A stretch of 64,000 nucleotides of DNA from assembly GCF_000934745.1 (NCBI RefSeq), contig NZ_KN882168.1, positions 432,196 to 496,195 of the forward strand, read 5' to 3'. Of the stretch, positions 53,171 to 61,882 are shown piece by piece. Made by a program: the position numbers and the translations under genes. The notes beneath the pieces are model-generated. The model ran no database searches. It saw only the letters and a list, made by a program, of their open reading frames with translations, and was not told the DNA's origin. This DNA is from Desulfonatronum thioautotrophicum (lineage in GTDB: Bacteria; Desulfobacterota; Desulfovibrionia; Desulfovibrionales; Desulfonatronaceae). Position 1 is the stretch's first letter. Every line of letters begins with the position of its first letter.

Positions 53171-54061
53171 CTATGCCGCCAGCCTGCGTCGCCGAGCATA
53201 CACCCCCAGGCCGGCCAGGCCGAGACCAAGTAAGGCGATGGTGCCGGGCTCGGGAATGGGGTCGGGCGTGGGGCCGGACTGATTTGCGGCAACCAGGTTG
53301 GAGGTGTCAGCGAAGTTCATGGACAGACTCTCATCCGCAACACTCCTATTTCCCCCAGCATTGGCAACACGGAGGTACGACCAGATATAAAAAGAGTCAT
53401 TGGGGTTGATTGGAACGTTCAGAAATGCGTTGGCCGAAATCCCCAGTTCCAACTCAGCGCCGGCACGACGGATTGAGTCGAAAAAAGTGGGAATGCCAGG
53501 AGGATCAACAATGACACCTTCCCTGGAAGCCATAGCGTTCTCGTAGTCTTGGGCATCGACGATGTACACATTTGCGCTTATGGAGCCGAATGAATTTGAG
53601 CCCGAAACATTTCCCGAGAGAGTGATTGAAAGTTCCAGGTTGAACGATGTGTCCCCCGTATAGGTATAGGCATTGACCCCCCAAGCCTGGGCAATGGCCG
53701 CATGTCCTGAATCCGGACGAACTTCACCGCTTAGTCGCGGCATAAAAATTCCAGAAGAATCATCGTCAACACGGGCCTGAGAGCGCACAGGGACCCTGAG
53801 AAGCGACTCGTCCAAAGATGCCTCGGTTGCCTGAAAGATATCAACCTCAGTTCTTTCAGCGAGACCAGGGTTTAACGTCGTACATCCAATATTCCCGCAC
53901 GGAAAAACAGTTACTCTCGCGGCGACTCCCCAGAGGTCCAGGCTCGCGGCCTGGGTGTGCTGGCCGAGAAGCAGCAGCATGATGAAAATGATGGGAATCA
54001 TCCCTTTCATGATCCCGCGGGAGTGGGACTTCTTACTGACTGGGTCATTCATGGAAATCAT
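53171..54061 (-). CDS. PEP-CTERM sorting-domain protein
   Basis: This 296-aa secreted protein has a signal peptide (MIPIIFIMLLLLGQHTQA), ASLDLWGVAARVTV with two Cys, then AQAWGVNAYTYTGDTSFNLEL, the same core as the frameshifted copy at 30501-31461. The C-terminus has TPDPIPEPGTIALLGLG, a helix and YARRRR, the exosortase recognition signal. The N-terminal region has two or three possible Met starts. It is likely processed and released to the surface or matrix. It has its own sigma-54 promoter and terminator. Confidence 0.9.
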   Translation of the reverse strand: MISMNDPVSKKSHSRGIMKGMIPIIFIMLLLLGQHTQAASLDLWGVAARVTVFPCGNIGCTTLNPGLAERTEVDIFQATEASLDESLLRVPVRSQARVDDDSSGIFMPRLSGEVRPDSGHAAIAQAWGVNAYTYTGDTSFNLELSITLSGNVSGSNSFGSISANVYIVDAQDYENAMASREGVIVDPPGIPTFFDSIRRAGAELELGISANAFLNVPINPNDSFYIWSYLRVANAGGNRSVADESLSMNFADTSNLVAANQSGPTPDPIPEPGTIALLGLGLAGLGVYARRRRLAA

Positions 54062-54129
54062 ATGCTCTCCTTGTGCGATAAAGCGTGGTGTACAACGACA
54101 ATTCTTGCAAATTTCTCTCGCAGTAAAAA

Positions 54130-54144
54130 GCAGAGATTATGCCA
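54130..54144 (-). promoter_or_regulatory. Sigma-54 promoter of the second PEP-CTERM gene
   Basis: The minus strand reads TGGCATAATCTCTGC: GG and GC are 10 nt apart, with T-rich sequence after it. The -12 GC lies 69 bp from the start codon, against 70 bp for the first PEP-CTERM gene. Confidence 0.75.
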
Positions 54145-54250
54145 AAGCCATTTAGCTTAATGATTTCAATCAACTGACAGAAATCCATTTGCTTTTTCAC
54201 CAGTTGATACCAGTCGATTGTGTTAAATTATCCGACACTTCTCTGTCTTT

Positions 54251-54268
54251 TTGTCGGATTTCCGACAA
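54251..54268. promoter_or_regulatory. TTGTCGGA-TT-TCCGACAA palindrome, candidate activator site
   Basis: This is a perfect 8-bp inverted repeat with a 2-nt centre, about 110 bp upstream of the sigma-54 promoter, the usual distance for an enhancer-binding protein. A nearby ATCCGACA half-site (54229-54236) supports cooperative binding. Confidence 0.55.
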
Positions 54269-54670
54269 ACCAAAAAAATAGTTGCTACAGCAACTTTTTT
54301 TAACAAATTCGATATATTAATAAATCCTACCTATTCAATTGTAATCATGAAACTTATTATTTGCTCACTCAAAAAAGCCCCTCCCAGTCGGCACCACCCT
54401 CAAGCGCCACGCACTCTTCACAGTTGGCGACTGAAATGGAGAGAATGTTCCCAGACAATCCGAAACACTCTCTCCAAGACAATTTTATCATTTAATCACA
54501 GTATGTTGTCATGAACAATGCAAAAGGGTGCTCCCTGCGCAGCACATGGAACGCTACTGTAAATATTTCCGACAAAACCAAATTGGATTCGTCCCTGTAG
54601 TGCACCATTTCTAACGACACCCAACAGTCACCAATCAGGGCCATACCAAACTCCCGCATAGCCTACCTCT

Positions 54671-54707
54671 AAAAAAAAGACGCCCCGGAACCTCACGGCT
54701 TCGGGGC
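54671..54707 (-). terminator. Terminator of ssb
   Basis: On the minus strand AGCCCCG pairs with CGGGGC and is followed by GTC and T8, 56 bp past the ssb stop. Confidence 0.8.
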
Positions 54708-54762
54708 TGTTGAAAACTGTCTGCGCGAACTCCCTCTGCGCAGAAGATAATCCTACCTCCTT

Positions 54763-55194
54763 TCAGAATGGCACTTCGTCCATGCCACTTTCCGAGGGGT
54801 GGGCTGAAGGGCCTGGTGCATGACGGTCGTCGGGCATGGGGGCCTCTTCGGTGCGCTGGCCTTTGGAGTCCATGGCCTGGACCCGCTGGGCCACGATTTC
54901 CGTGGTATAACGATCCTGGCCCTGCTGATCCTGCCACTTCCGGGTCTGAAGTTTGCCCTCGACCATTACCAGCCGACCTTTGGTCAGGTAATTTCCCACA
55001 AACTCAGACTGCTTGCCCCAGACCACCACCCGGTGCCACTCGGTTTTCTCCACTTTCTGGCCATCGCGATCCGTGTAGGATTCGTCCGTGGCCATGGTAA
55101 AATTGGCCACCGGCTGGCCACTCTGGGTATAGGCCAACTTGGGGTCTTGCCCGAGCCTGCCGACCAGGATGACTTTATTCAATGATCCACTCAT
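54763..55194 (-). CDS. ssb: Single-stranded DNA-binding protein
   Basis: This 143-aa protein has an OB fold ([57 protein letters not shown]) and a flexible tail ending in the acidic tip MDEVPF that recruits replication and repair partners. Length is typical, if slightly short in the linker. It is the last gene of the minus-strand series and has a terminator. Confidence 0.96.
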   Translation of the reverse strand: MSGSLNKVILVGRLGQDPKLAYTQSGQPVANFTMATDESYTDRDGQKVEKTEWHRVVVWGKQSEFVGNYLTKGRLVMVEGKLQTRKWQDQQGQDRYTTEIVAQRVQAMDSKGQRTEEAPMPDDRHAPGPSAHPSESGMDEVPF

Positions 55195-55248
55195 GATTCC
55201 TCCTCTGGAGCCATTTCAATATCTTCAGACAGAAGTATGCTAACCGTT

Positions 55249-55596
55249 TTAATGCTTGACCATACGCTCCAGCTCGTCCAGCGCGTCCTCCAATTCATAG
55301 GTAATCCGGTCGGCAACATCGGCCCGGCGGTCGGCCAGGGCGTCATCCAGGCTCCGATCCAATTCACCCAACCCATCAACATCCTTGGCCAACAGATTCT
55401 TGAGGTCCGCAGGCCAATCCTCGCTGAATTTCCATTTATCCTGCAGCACGGAGGACAATTCGCGAACACCGACAGCCTTGGAATCAGCCAGTTCCTTTTC
55501 ACCCCAGGCCAGTCGGCTCAGTTGGGGCCATTGGCGGTAGACATCTTCCGGCTCATAGGTGGATGCACTGACCCGGACCTGTAAAAACTTTCCCAT
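55249..55596 (-). CDS. Conserved hypothetical helical protein
   Basis: This 115-aa protein has MGKFLQVRVSASTYEPEDV at the start, then a helical body with WPQLSRLAWGEKELA, and an Asp/Glu-rich C-terminus (ELEDALDELERMVKH). GAGGAAA precedes ATG 55596. It is not recognised beyond being typical of this bacterial group. Position between ssb and the carboxylase operon does not define a role. Confidence 0.72.
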   Translation of the reverse strand: MGKFLQVRVSASTYEPEDVYRQWPQLSRLAWGEKELADSKAVGVRELSSVLQDKWKFSEDWPADLKNLLAKDVDGLGELDRSLDDALADRRADVADRITYELEDALDELERMVKH

Positions 55597-55651
55597 GGAT
55601 TTCCTCATTCACCAGAATACACAACGTTTGCCGACTAAAACACGGGGATCA

Positions 55652-56302
55652 TCAGTCCTGCTCCACCCACTCACTCTGCACCCGACTGACCACATCCTGA
55701 ATCGCTGACAACTGGTCCTTGCGACAGACGCCGATCAACGGAGCCCCGGCATCGATGTTCTGGTTGGCCTCGAAGTATACAGCATAAATTATTCCCTCCG
55801 GGCCGTCATAGTTCAATTGACTCTCCCGCTTCATCCGGGAAACGATAAACAGATCCATGCCCGGCCGGATCTCTACGGTCTGACACCCTTTGGATTTCAC
55901 CTTGATGTCGATATCCGGTCGAAAATAGTACTTGGCTCGCTCCGGCGCGTTGAATAGGTGGAGCGTTTTGCGCAGCAACCGATCCAGGACCTCCTCCTTG
56001 TTGAGAAAGTGTCGGATGGTCATCAGCCGTGTTCCGGCCTGAACGAATCTCCCGGCCAGTTCCGTATGCACATGCTCAACCACGCCCTTGAGTGCGGCAT
56101 GGATCGGCTTCTTGTTCCGCTCGCGCTCCAGCCGGGCCAACAGCGTCCCCGGCTTTTCACGCCACGCTCCAGAGGGGCCAATAACTTTCGCACCCGGAGC
56201 ATCCACCACGAACTCCACGGTCCCGGTATGTGGTGCATTGATCACGACCTCCTCAAACGGAGAAGCTTTAATTTCATCCAGCAATTCGGTTATATTCAGC
56301 AA
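55652..56302 (-). CDS. Biotin-attachment (BCCP-like) protein with atypical biotinyl motif
   Basis: This 216-aa protein has a C-terminal biotinyl/lipoyl barrel (~135-205; VEIRPGMDLFIV, VYFEANQNIDAGAPLIGV). Alignment to BCCP places K158 of SRMKRE at the biotin lysine of EAMKM, so Met-Lys is kept but the flanks differ. The N-terminal half (~20-97; HAALKGVVEHVHTELAGRFVQAG) looks like a second related barrel without an acceptor. It lies 443 bp from the AccA-AccD gene on the same strand and probably carries biotin between the carboxylase and carboxyltransferase. Confidence 0.78.
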   Translation of the reverse strand: MLNITELLDEIKASPFEEVVINAPHTGTVEFVVDAPGAKVIGPSGAWREKPGTLLARLERERNKKPIHAALKGVVEHVHTELAGRFVQAGTRLMTIRHFLNKEEVLDRLLRKTLHLFNAPERAKYYFRPDIDIKVKSKGCQTVEIRPGMDLFIVSRMKRESQLNYDGPEGIIYAVYFEANQNIDAGAPLIGVCRKDQLSAIQDVVSRVQSEWVEQD

Positions 56303-56745
56303 TCAGCACCCCCAGCTTCCACGATTATCGTGCTTTATCTTTCATCTTGGTAACTTCTCAAAAACTTGTGGCAAGCATGACCTGGATGCCTCTCTTCGCG
56401 GGCATGACGAGCTTGGGAGCACATCCCATTGCAGTCATTCCCGCGCAGGCCTGCCTGTGGCAGACAGGCTGGAATCCAGGGGCCAGAGACAATTTCAGAG
56501 CTTGCCCGGCCTTTTTGAGCAATTACTCATCTTGACAACTGCTCACCATCACTTGGCAACATCATCAGGGCATCATTTCCAGTTCAAGACCCAGTCAGGC
56601 GGCTTCGTTGACACACCAGGGTCGATCATGCCGACTGTCGCGGCGATCCGCCGTGAAAAAAAACAGTCCGTCTTGCTTCACCGGAAAGAAGGCGAGATCA
56701 ACTGATGCAAGGCATCATGCCCCCGCCATCCAGCAAACCTGCCAC
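56303..56745. other. Intergenic region with ATTCCCGC-type repeats
   Basis: No gene is supported in this 443-bp gap. It carries two opposed repeat copies (56381-56409 and 56431-56479). The last ~150 bp before the AccA-AccD stop show nothing clear. Confidence 0.55.
56381..56479. repeat. Extragenic ATTCCCGC-type repeats in opposed orientation
   Basis: CTGGATGCC...GCGGGCATGACG (56382-56409) is followed by GCAGTCATTCCCGCG...GGAATCCAG (56431-56478). It is the same family and arrangement as 20107-20210. Confidence 0.6.
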
Positions 56746-59004
56746 CTATCTGTAATATAGGTTGCGCCCCCCCACTGTCAGAAGAGCCTGGTAGACATTC
56801 TTGCGCATCTCCCGTCTATCCCAGACACCCTGGATATGCCCACGGGAAAGTGCCTGGTAGGCTCCATGATAATGTGGTTCCACGGGCATCCCGGTGGTTT
56901 CCTGAATAACGCCTAGACCGGCAAATCCGACACGGGAGGACCGGATCGCGAACTGATATGGAGAGCAGCCCAGAAAGCTGGCCACCGGGCCGGCGTAGGA
57001 ATTCGTGTCATACACCACCAGATAGAGTCCCCCGTCTTCGAGGTATCGCCGCACGGCCATGGTGCATCGTGGCATCTGGATAACGCCAAGCGTTCCCTCC
57101 TGGATGCGAATACCGGCGGTTCCGTGCACGTAGGCAACCAGAGGAAAATGTTTCTTGCGAGCCCGTTCAACAGCACGAATAAACTTTTCCCCCTCAGCTG
57201 CCCCCACGGAGCCACCGCGAAAACCAGCCGTGAGCATGGCTGTGACCACATTGAGTCCGTTGATGGTAGCTTCGAAGGTCACGCAGGAGCTTTTCTGTCC
57301 GGTCTTGCGTTTGGCTTCCTCCAGCTTCAGGTCCAGACCTTCATAGCCCAATGGATTTTTGGCTTCAATCTGCCCATTGAACTCGCTGAACGAATCCGAA
57401 TCATAGACATTGTGCAGATACCAATCATATTCCATGGGAAAATGGTGACCACAGTGAATGCATACTCCGGCCCACTCTCCGAACAAATCCGGAGCCCACA
57501 TATCCAGGCATCCATGGATAGGGGTATTGGGGCAGGTAATCGTGACATCCTGCTTGGCTTTCGGGCTGAGGTATCCCTGTTGGGGCTCGGCCTCGCGCTC
57601 TTTCCAGCGAGAAAGTTGGGTCAGTTGACACTGATCCCCACTGGCGGCATCCCCGTTCGTTCCCTTGAGCGAACCTTTAATCCTCTTGATGGGGGCGAAA
57701 CATTTATTCAAGACGACCTGAACTTCGGCACCTACATCTTCGGCCAGATGCTTTACCTTCTTTTGGTGTTTGCGCAAAAAATCATACTTGAAAAAGGAGT
57801 ACACCGACCATCCCATGTCCGCTCCGAAGTCGTAGACGCGTTGCCCTACGGATCTTCGGTCCAGAACGGCATGCCGGCTCATGGCCATGAAGCGTTGATA
57901 GCGTTTCCAGAGCAGCCGTTCCCGAGCCGCTGAACTGAGTTTCCAGCGCACGAAAATATTTTCCGCGTTGGCTCTGGGAGACTTTTTTTGACGCATGATG
58001 GCCTTGGCTCGAAAGTAATTCATCCCCCGGACCCGTAAAATGATTTCGTCCGTGGCATTGATCACTTCCTGACGCAAGGCTCGAAAAAAATCGAAATGTT
58101 CCGTCCGAGCCCCCAATACGGGCTCTTGAACGATTCTGTCCACCAGCCCCAGGGAAAGGTTGTCTTCGGCGGTTATCTTCAACTGCTTGGCACACTTTTC
58201 CACCAGATCCGGGGGAACACGCTGCCCCTGCCGGATGCGGCCCTCGATGGCCGCCGCGCCTTCGGGTGAAATGACGGAATAGTATCCATGGGAGAGCATC
58301 AGCCGGACGTCAGCCAAGCCAATGGCTTCCGCACCGCCGGACCCCCCTTCGGAGAAAATGGCGATGACTGGAACCCGCAAACCGGCCATCTCGTAGATAT
58401 TGCGGGCGATCTGCTGGGCCGCCCCGGGATAGTCCTCAATGGGAAACGCCCCGGGGGTGTTCACATAGGCATGAATGGGAATGTTTTCGGTTTCCGCAAC
58501 CTTCATGTACTGTAAGGCTTTGGCATTGCCCCAAGGCTTGACTGAGCCGCCGTTTCGAAACTCCTGGCCATGGCCTTTTTCCTGCCCAATGACCATCACT
58601 GACTGGTTGTGCACCTTGTTGCCAACCCGCCGGGTGATGTAGGCCCGGGCGATCAGCATGCTCGGGTCAACGCTGTACTCATCCTGACCGCCGATTTCCG
58701 TGTAATTGTCGTAAACGTGCTCCAGAATGTCCTTCAGCGAGATGCGTTGGGGGTGTCGCACAATGCGGACCTTGTCCATGGGAGTGAGCTGTCGCTCCAG
58801 CTTCTTTTCCAGAAAGCCGAACAGATCCTCCAACGAGGAGATCTGCCGGATCTGCTCCGCGGACTCCAGCTTTGAAACCTGCTCCTCAAATTCTTGCAGT
58901 TTTGCCCGCAACAGCAACACATTCTCATTTTCTTTGGGACCAAAAATATCTTGAATGTACTTTAACCGCTCACGAAGTTCCAAAACAGTTTTATCAATAT
59001 CCAT
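56746..59004 (-). CDS. Fused acetyl-CoA carboxylase carboxyltransferase (AccA-AccD in one chain)
   Basis: This 752-aa protein has an N-terminal AccA-like half (~1-320: HPQRISLKDILEHVYDNYTE, MVIGQEKGHG, YVNTPGAFPIEDYPGAAQQI, IFSEGGSGGAEAIG, YYSVISPEGAAAI). A ~120-residue basic linker leads to an AccD-like half (~470-752: CIHCGHHFPME, FEATINGLNVVTAMLTAGFRGGSVG, YVHGTAGIRIQEG). The zinc ribbon keeps the second CxxC, but the first pair is spaced wide. It transfers carboxylate from biotin to acetyl-CoA or another acyl-CoA. Fusion order is alpha then beta. It is co-directional with biotin carboxylase and the biotin protein. Confidence 0.9.
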   Translation of the reverse strand: MDIDKTVLELRERLKYIQDIFGPKENENVLLLRAKLQEFEEQVSKLESAEQIRQISSLEDLFGFLEKKLERQLTPMDKVRIVRHPQRISLKDILEHVYDNYTEIGGQDEYSVDPSMLIARAYITRRVGNKVHNQSVMVIGQEKGHGQEFRNGGSVKPWGNAKALQYMKVAETENIPIHAYVNTPGAFPIEDYPGAAQQIARNIYEMAGLRVPVIAIFSEGGSGGAEAIGLADVRLMLSHGYYSVISPEGAAAIEGRIRQGQRVPPDLVEKCAKQLKITAEDNLSLGLVDRIVQEPVLGARTEHFDFFRALRQEVINATDEIILRVRGMNYFRAKAIMRQKKSPRANAENIFVRWKLSSAARERLLWKRYQRFMAMSRHAVLDRRSVGQRVYDFGADMGWSVYSFFKYDFLRKHQKKVKHLAEDVGAEVQVVLNKCFAPIKRIKGSLKGTNGDAASGDQCQLTQLSRWKEREAEPQQGYLSPKAKQDVTITCPNTPIHGCLDMWAPDLFGEWAGVCIHCGHHFPMEYDWYLHNVYDSDSFSEFNGQIEAKNPLGYEGLDLKLEEAKRKTGQKSSCVTFEATINGLNVVTAMLTAGFRGGSVGAAEGEKFIRAVERARKKHFPLVAYVHGTAGIRIQEGTLGVIQMPRCTMAVRRYLEDGGLYLVVYDTNSYAGPVASFLGCSPYQFAIRSSRVGFAGLGVIQETTGMPVEPHYHGAYQALSRGHIQGVWDRREMRKNVYQALLTVGGRNLYYR

Positions 59005-59303
59005 AATCAGGTATTCTCGCTGGTTGATCAATGTTGGTTGATGGGCATGCACGGGAACCCCGGTCTGTCGCCACAGCAAGTCCGATGCTCTCAAAATCGG
59101 GCGATGTTTCAAAGCGGCAATGCCCTGAACACATCTTTTGCCGGGCGACGTGCCTCCACGGTGAACAGCCATATACCTCGCTGAAGCGGGCTAACGCCAT
59201 CACCACTTCTGCATCTGCCCGCCTGCAAGACCCAGACGGTGACAGAGGCTGGCTGCAACAGCACACCCGCATCATCCCGCAAGGTTCTCCCACCGGGCTC
59301 AAA

Positions 59304-60728
59304 TCAGAACATCAGCAACATTTCTGTTTTTTGTCGCAAATAGGCGATATTGGACTGCAAGGGTTCATTTCTGCTGTTCTGGCCTTCCAGGACCAGATTG
59401 TCCAGAAAGGCCTGCCCGCGTTCCCGAGCCTGATGCAGAGTTTCCCCCCAGACAATGCCCAAGGCCAGGTTGGGATCGTACTCCGTGGGAATGTCATACG
59501 GCCTGTCCGTCGGAACATGCGTGAAGACCTGAGTCCATGGTTCTTCTTTCCAGGAAAATCGCTCGATCCGTCCGACCCATGGGGCAAACTTGTTGTGCGG
59601 TTCCTCGGCGATGATTCGATATTCGATTCCAACGCCATCAAAGACGATATCCTCCTGGGTGTAGCCCAGGGTATCACCCAGTCCAAGACGAATCTGCTCT
59701 GCTATCAGATTGACGTGTTTTGTATCCGGAAGTCTGGAAACAATTGCGCTGACTCCATTTTCCACCTGGATGCGCGTATTCACCTCCAGCAAAAACGGCT
59801 GGCCATTGGGGGTGACGATCCACTCCCAGGTTCCCACATTGTCATAACGAACCTCCCTGGCCATGGCCAGGGAATGGTCAATGACAGCCTCAAGAACGCT
59901 TGCCGCATCAAAAGAATAGGTCACGAACTGGGGTGTGAAACCCGGCGCGACCTCAATGCGTTTTTGCCGACCGATGCTTTGCACCGAGCAGTTCCTGGTG
60001 CCAAAATGCACGATGTTCGTCCCGGAACGTTCGGCCACGATCTGAACTTCCAGGTGGTTGAAGTCGAAGATGCGCTGCTCCACCAGGACGCCCTCATCAC
60101 GAAACTGGCGTTTGGCGTAATTGCGTACACGCCTGAAGGTACTCCGAAACTTGTCGGGGTCGTTGACTTCTTCAATGCCCATCCCCCCACCGCCAGCCGA
60201 GGCTTTAACCAAGACCACGGGTTTATGCTGCCCTTGGTCCACCTGAAACGCAAAGAGGGCTTCAGCAATGCCCTCAGCCTCGATTTCGTCGTATAGTGGT
60301 CGATCCGATCCGGGAATGGTTGGAATATTCAGGCTGCGCGCCAGGCGTTTTGTGTTGATCTTGTCGCCCAAGTCCCGGATCACGGCCCAGGACGGTCCAA
60401 TAAAAATCAACGGTCGGCTGCGCTCGCTGGCCCGGCGGGCAAACCGGTGGTCCTCGGCATAAAATCCATACCCGGGGTGAATTGCTGTTGCCCCGGAAGC
60501 GTCGGCCACGGAAAACATTTCATTGGGGTCATAGTAGGAATTGATTCGGTAAAGGGCCTGCTCCCCGCCAAGTTCTTCGGCCAGTCGACAATGACCGGAC
60601 GCAGCGTCCTCTTTGGTTGTGACGCAGACAAAATCCAGGCCAAGCTGCTGGCAGGCCCGAATGATCCGAGTGGCGATTTCACCGCGATTGGCGATGAGAA
60701 CCTTATGTTTTGCTCGCGTTTGCTTCAT
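59304..60728 (-). CDS. accC: Biotin carboxylase
   Basis: This 474-aa ATP-grasp enzyme carboxylates biotin. KVLIANRGEIATRIIRAC is the N-terminus, AIHPGYGFYAED the biotin carboxylase signature, KASAGGGGMGIEEV the glycine-rich loop, and EVNTRIQVENGVSAIVS the catalytic stretch (usual EMNTRLQVEH, so H is replaced by N-G). The region after 430 is slightly longer than in E. coli AccC. It overlaps the PilZ gene by 26 bp. A 299-bp gap separates it from the AccA-AccD gene. Confidence 0.9.
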   Translation of the reverse strand: MKQTRAKHKVLIANRGEIATRIIRACQQLGLDFVCVTTKEDAASGHCRLAEELGGEQALYRINSYYDPNEMFSVADASGATAIHPGYGFYAEDHRFARRASERSRPLIFIGPSWAVIRDLGDKINTKRLARSLNIPTIPGSDRPLYDEIEAEGIAEALFAFQVDQGQHKPVVLVKASAGGGGMGIEEVNDPDKFRSTFRRVRNYAKRQFRDEGVLVEQRIFDFNHLEVQIVAERSGTNIVHFGTRNCSVQSIGRQKRIEVAPGFTPQFVTYSFDAASVLEAVIDHSLAMAREVRYDNVGTWEWIVTPNGQPFLLEVNTRIQVENGVSAIVSRLPDTKHVNLIAEQIRLGLGDTLGYTQEDIVFDGVGIEYRIIAEEPHNKFAPWVGRIERFSWKEEPWTQVFTHVPTDRPYDIPTEYDPNLALGIVWGETLHQARERGQAFLDNLVLEGQNSRNEPLQSNIAYLRQKTEMLLMF

Positions 60729-61131
60729 CCCCGTCCTGCTGTGTCTGTAGTTTACGGATCTTGATCCATCGCTTTTGTATTTCCAGGATGAGTTTGTCCA
60801 TCCGCAACTCCTGGAACCTGGTCATTTTTGGAAACGCGCAGGCCACCAGGGCACCGTCACGGACAGCAACCACTTTGGCCTCCAGCCCGGCGATCCAAAC
60901 TTTGCCGTGGACATGAACATCCACATGCATCTCCTGCCCGACCTGGAAGGAACTGGATGTATCATTGAAGGCCAGCCCGAACGTGCTTAAATCGGTGATC
61001 GAAAAAACCGCATCACGTTCCAGTACCCAGGCGGTCAAGCCCGGCAGATGAACTCTTACACCCCGACGCTGGTGCTTCCGTTTTGCATCCTCAGGATAGT
61101 CGATGCCAAAATCAAACAGTTCAATTGCCAA
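60703..61131 (-). CDS. PilZ-domain protein
   Basis: This ~142-aa protein has a PilZ c-di-GMP-binding pattern: basic KRKHQRRGVRVHLPG followed by ITDLSTFGLAFND, matching RxxxR and (D/N)xSxxG. FQVGQEMHVDVHVHGK and an effector-like helical tail (RFQELRMDKLILEIQKRW) follow. I place the start at TTG 61131, with GGAGAA upstream, overlapping motB by 11 bp; a longer frame runs into motB. It is coupled to motAB on one side and overlaps accC on the other. It could brake the stator in response to c-di-GMP. Confidence 0.82.
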   Translation of the reverse strand: MAIELFDFGIDYPEDAKRKHQRRGVRVHLPGLTAWVLERDAVFSITDLSTFGLAFNDTSSSFQVGQEMHVDVHVHGKVWIAGLEAKVVAVRDGALVACAFPKMTRFQELRMDKLILEIQKRWIKIRKLQTQQDGDEANASKT

Positions 61132-61882
61132 TTCGCTTCTCCAAGACGAACTCGACTCGCCTGTTTCTGCTGCGATTTTCCTCAGAAGTATTCGGGTAAA
61201 GGGGATACATGTCCGCAAATCCCGTGGAGGTCAGGCGTACAGGCTCAATGCCGAGTTCGACAAGATAGCGTAAGACATTCACGGCACGCAAGGCGGAAAT
61301 TTCCCAATTATCCTCAAATCGCCCTCCGGGGCGGGGCAAAATATCATCCGTGAACCCGCGAATATTGATGGTTTGGTCATGGTAGCGAACAAAAAAATCC
61401 TTGAGATCAGCAACAATCGTCCGGCCCTCAGGACTCAAAGAAACTTGCCCCAAGCCGAACAAGACGTCCCCGGGAATACGCAAGGTAATCGTCCCCTCAT
61501 CAAATACGGCTCCGACAATGCCCTCCAGTCCCTGAGTATTTTGAAAATAGCGGAAATCAGAAAAGATTCTGCGCTGATTTTCAACAACCTGCCTGTGCAT
61601 CATTGCCTGGTCGATAAACACGCCGATATCTTCCGCCGGTATCCTGTCGGCCCCCATGGTGCCGCCCATGGCATCACCAAGGGCATGGCGCACGGAATAG
61701 AAGGATTCCCGAAACCGCACATCGTCCAGTGTGGACATGGTGAAAAGCAAGATAAAAAAAACCAGAAGCAAGAGGCACATGTCCGTGAAAATAACCATCC
61801 AGTCCCGGCTGCCCTCTTCATTTTCCTCATATTCGGCGTCCAGGCCGCCTGCTTTTTGGGTGGTTTCAAAATCAGCGCTCAC
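61121..61882 (-). CDS. motB: Flagellar motor stator protein MotB
   Basis: This 253-aa stator subunit has one N-terminal membrane helix with the proton-accepting Asp (WMVIFTDMCLLLLVFFILLF), a plug/linker segment and a C-terminal OmpA-like peptidoglycan-binding domain (TINIRGFTDD, ALRAVNVLRYLVELG, NRSRNRRVEFVL). The start is GTG 61882 with AAGGAG inside the motA end, so the two are coupled. The linker before the OmpA domain is of normal length. Confidence 0.93.
   Translation of the reverse strand: MSADFETTQKAGGLDAEYEENEEGSRDWMVIFTDMCLLLLVFFILLFTMSTLDDVRFRESFYSVRHALGDAMGGTMGADRIPAEDIGVFIDQAMMHRQVVENQRRIFSDFRYFQNTQGLEGIVGAVFDEGTITLRIPGDVLFGLGQVSLSPEGRTIVADLKDFFVRYHDQTINIRGFTDDILPRPGGRFEDNWEISALRAVNVLRYLVELGIEPVRLTSTGFADMYPLYPNTSEENRSRNRRVEFVLEKRIGN

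Larger units (their letters stand above)
54062..54762. other. AT-rich regulatory region upstream of PEP-CTERM gene and ssb terminator
   Basis: No gene is found. It contains the sigma-54 site (54130-54144), the TTGTCGGA palindrome (54251-54268) with a further ATCCGACA copy at 54229-54236, and the ssb terminator (54671-54707). The remainder is AT-rich and featureless. Confidence 0.6.

Noticed and set aside
53171..53300. Second frameshift in the PEP-CTERM gene at 53 kb
   Set aside because: The frame is continuous from signal peptide to PEP-CTERM tail; only the copy at 31 kb is broken.
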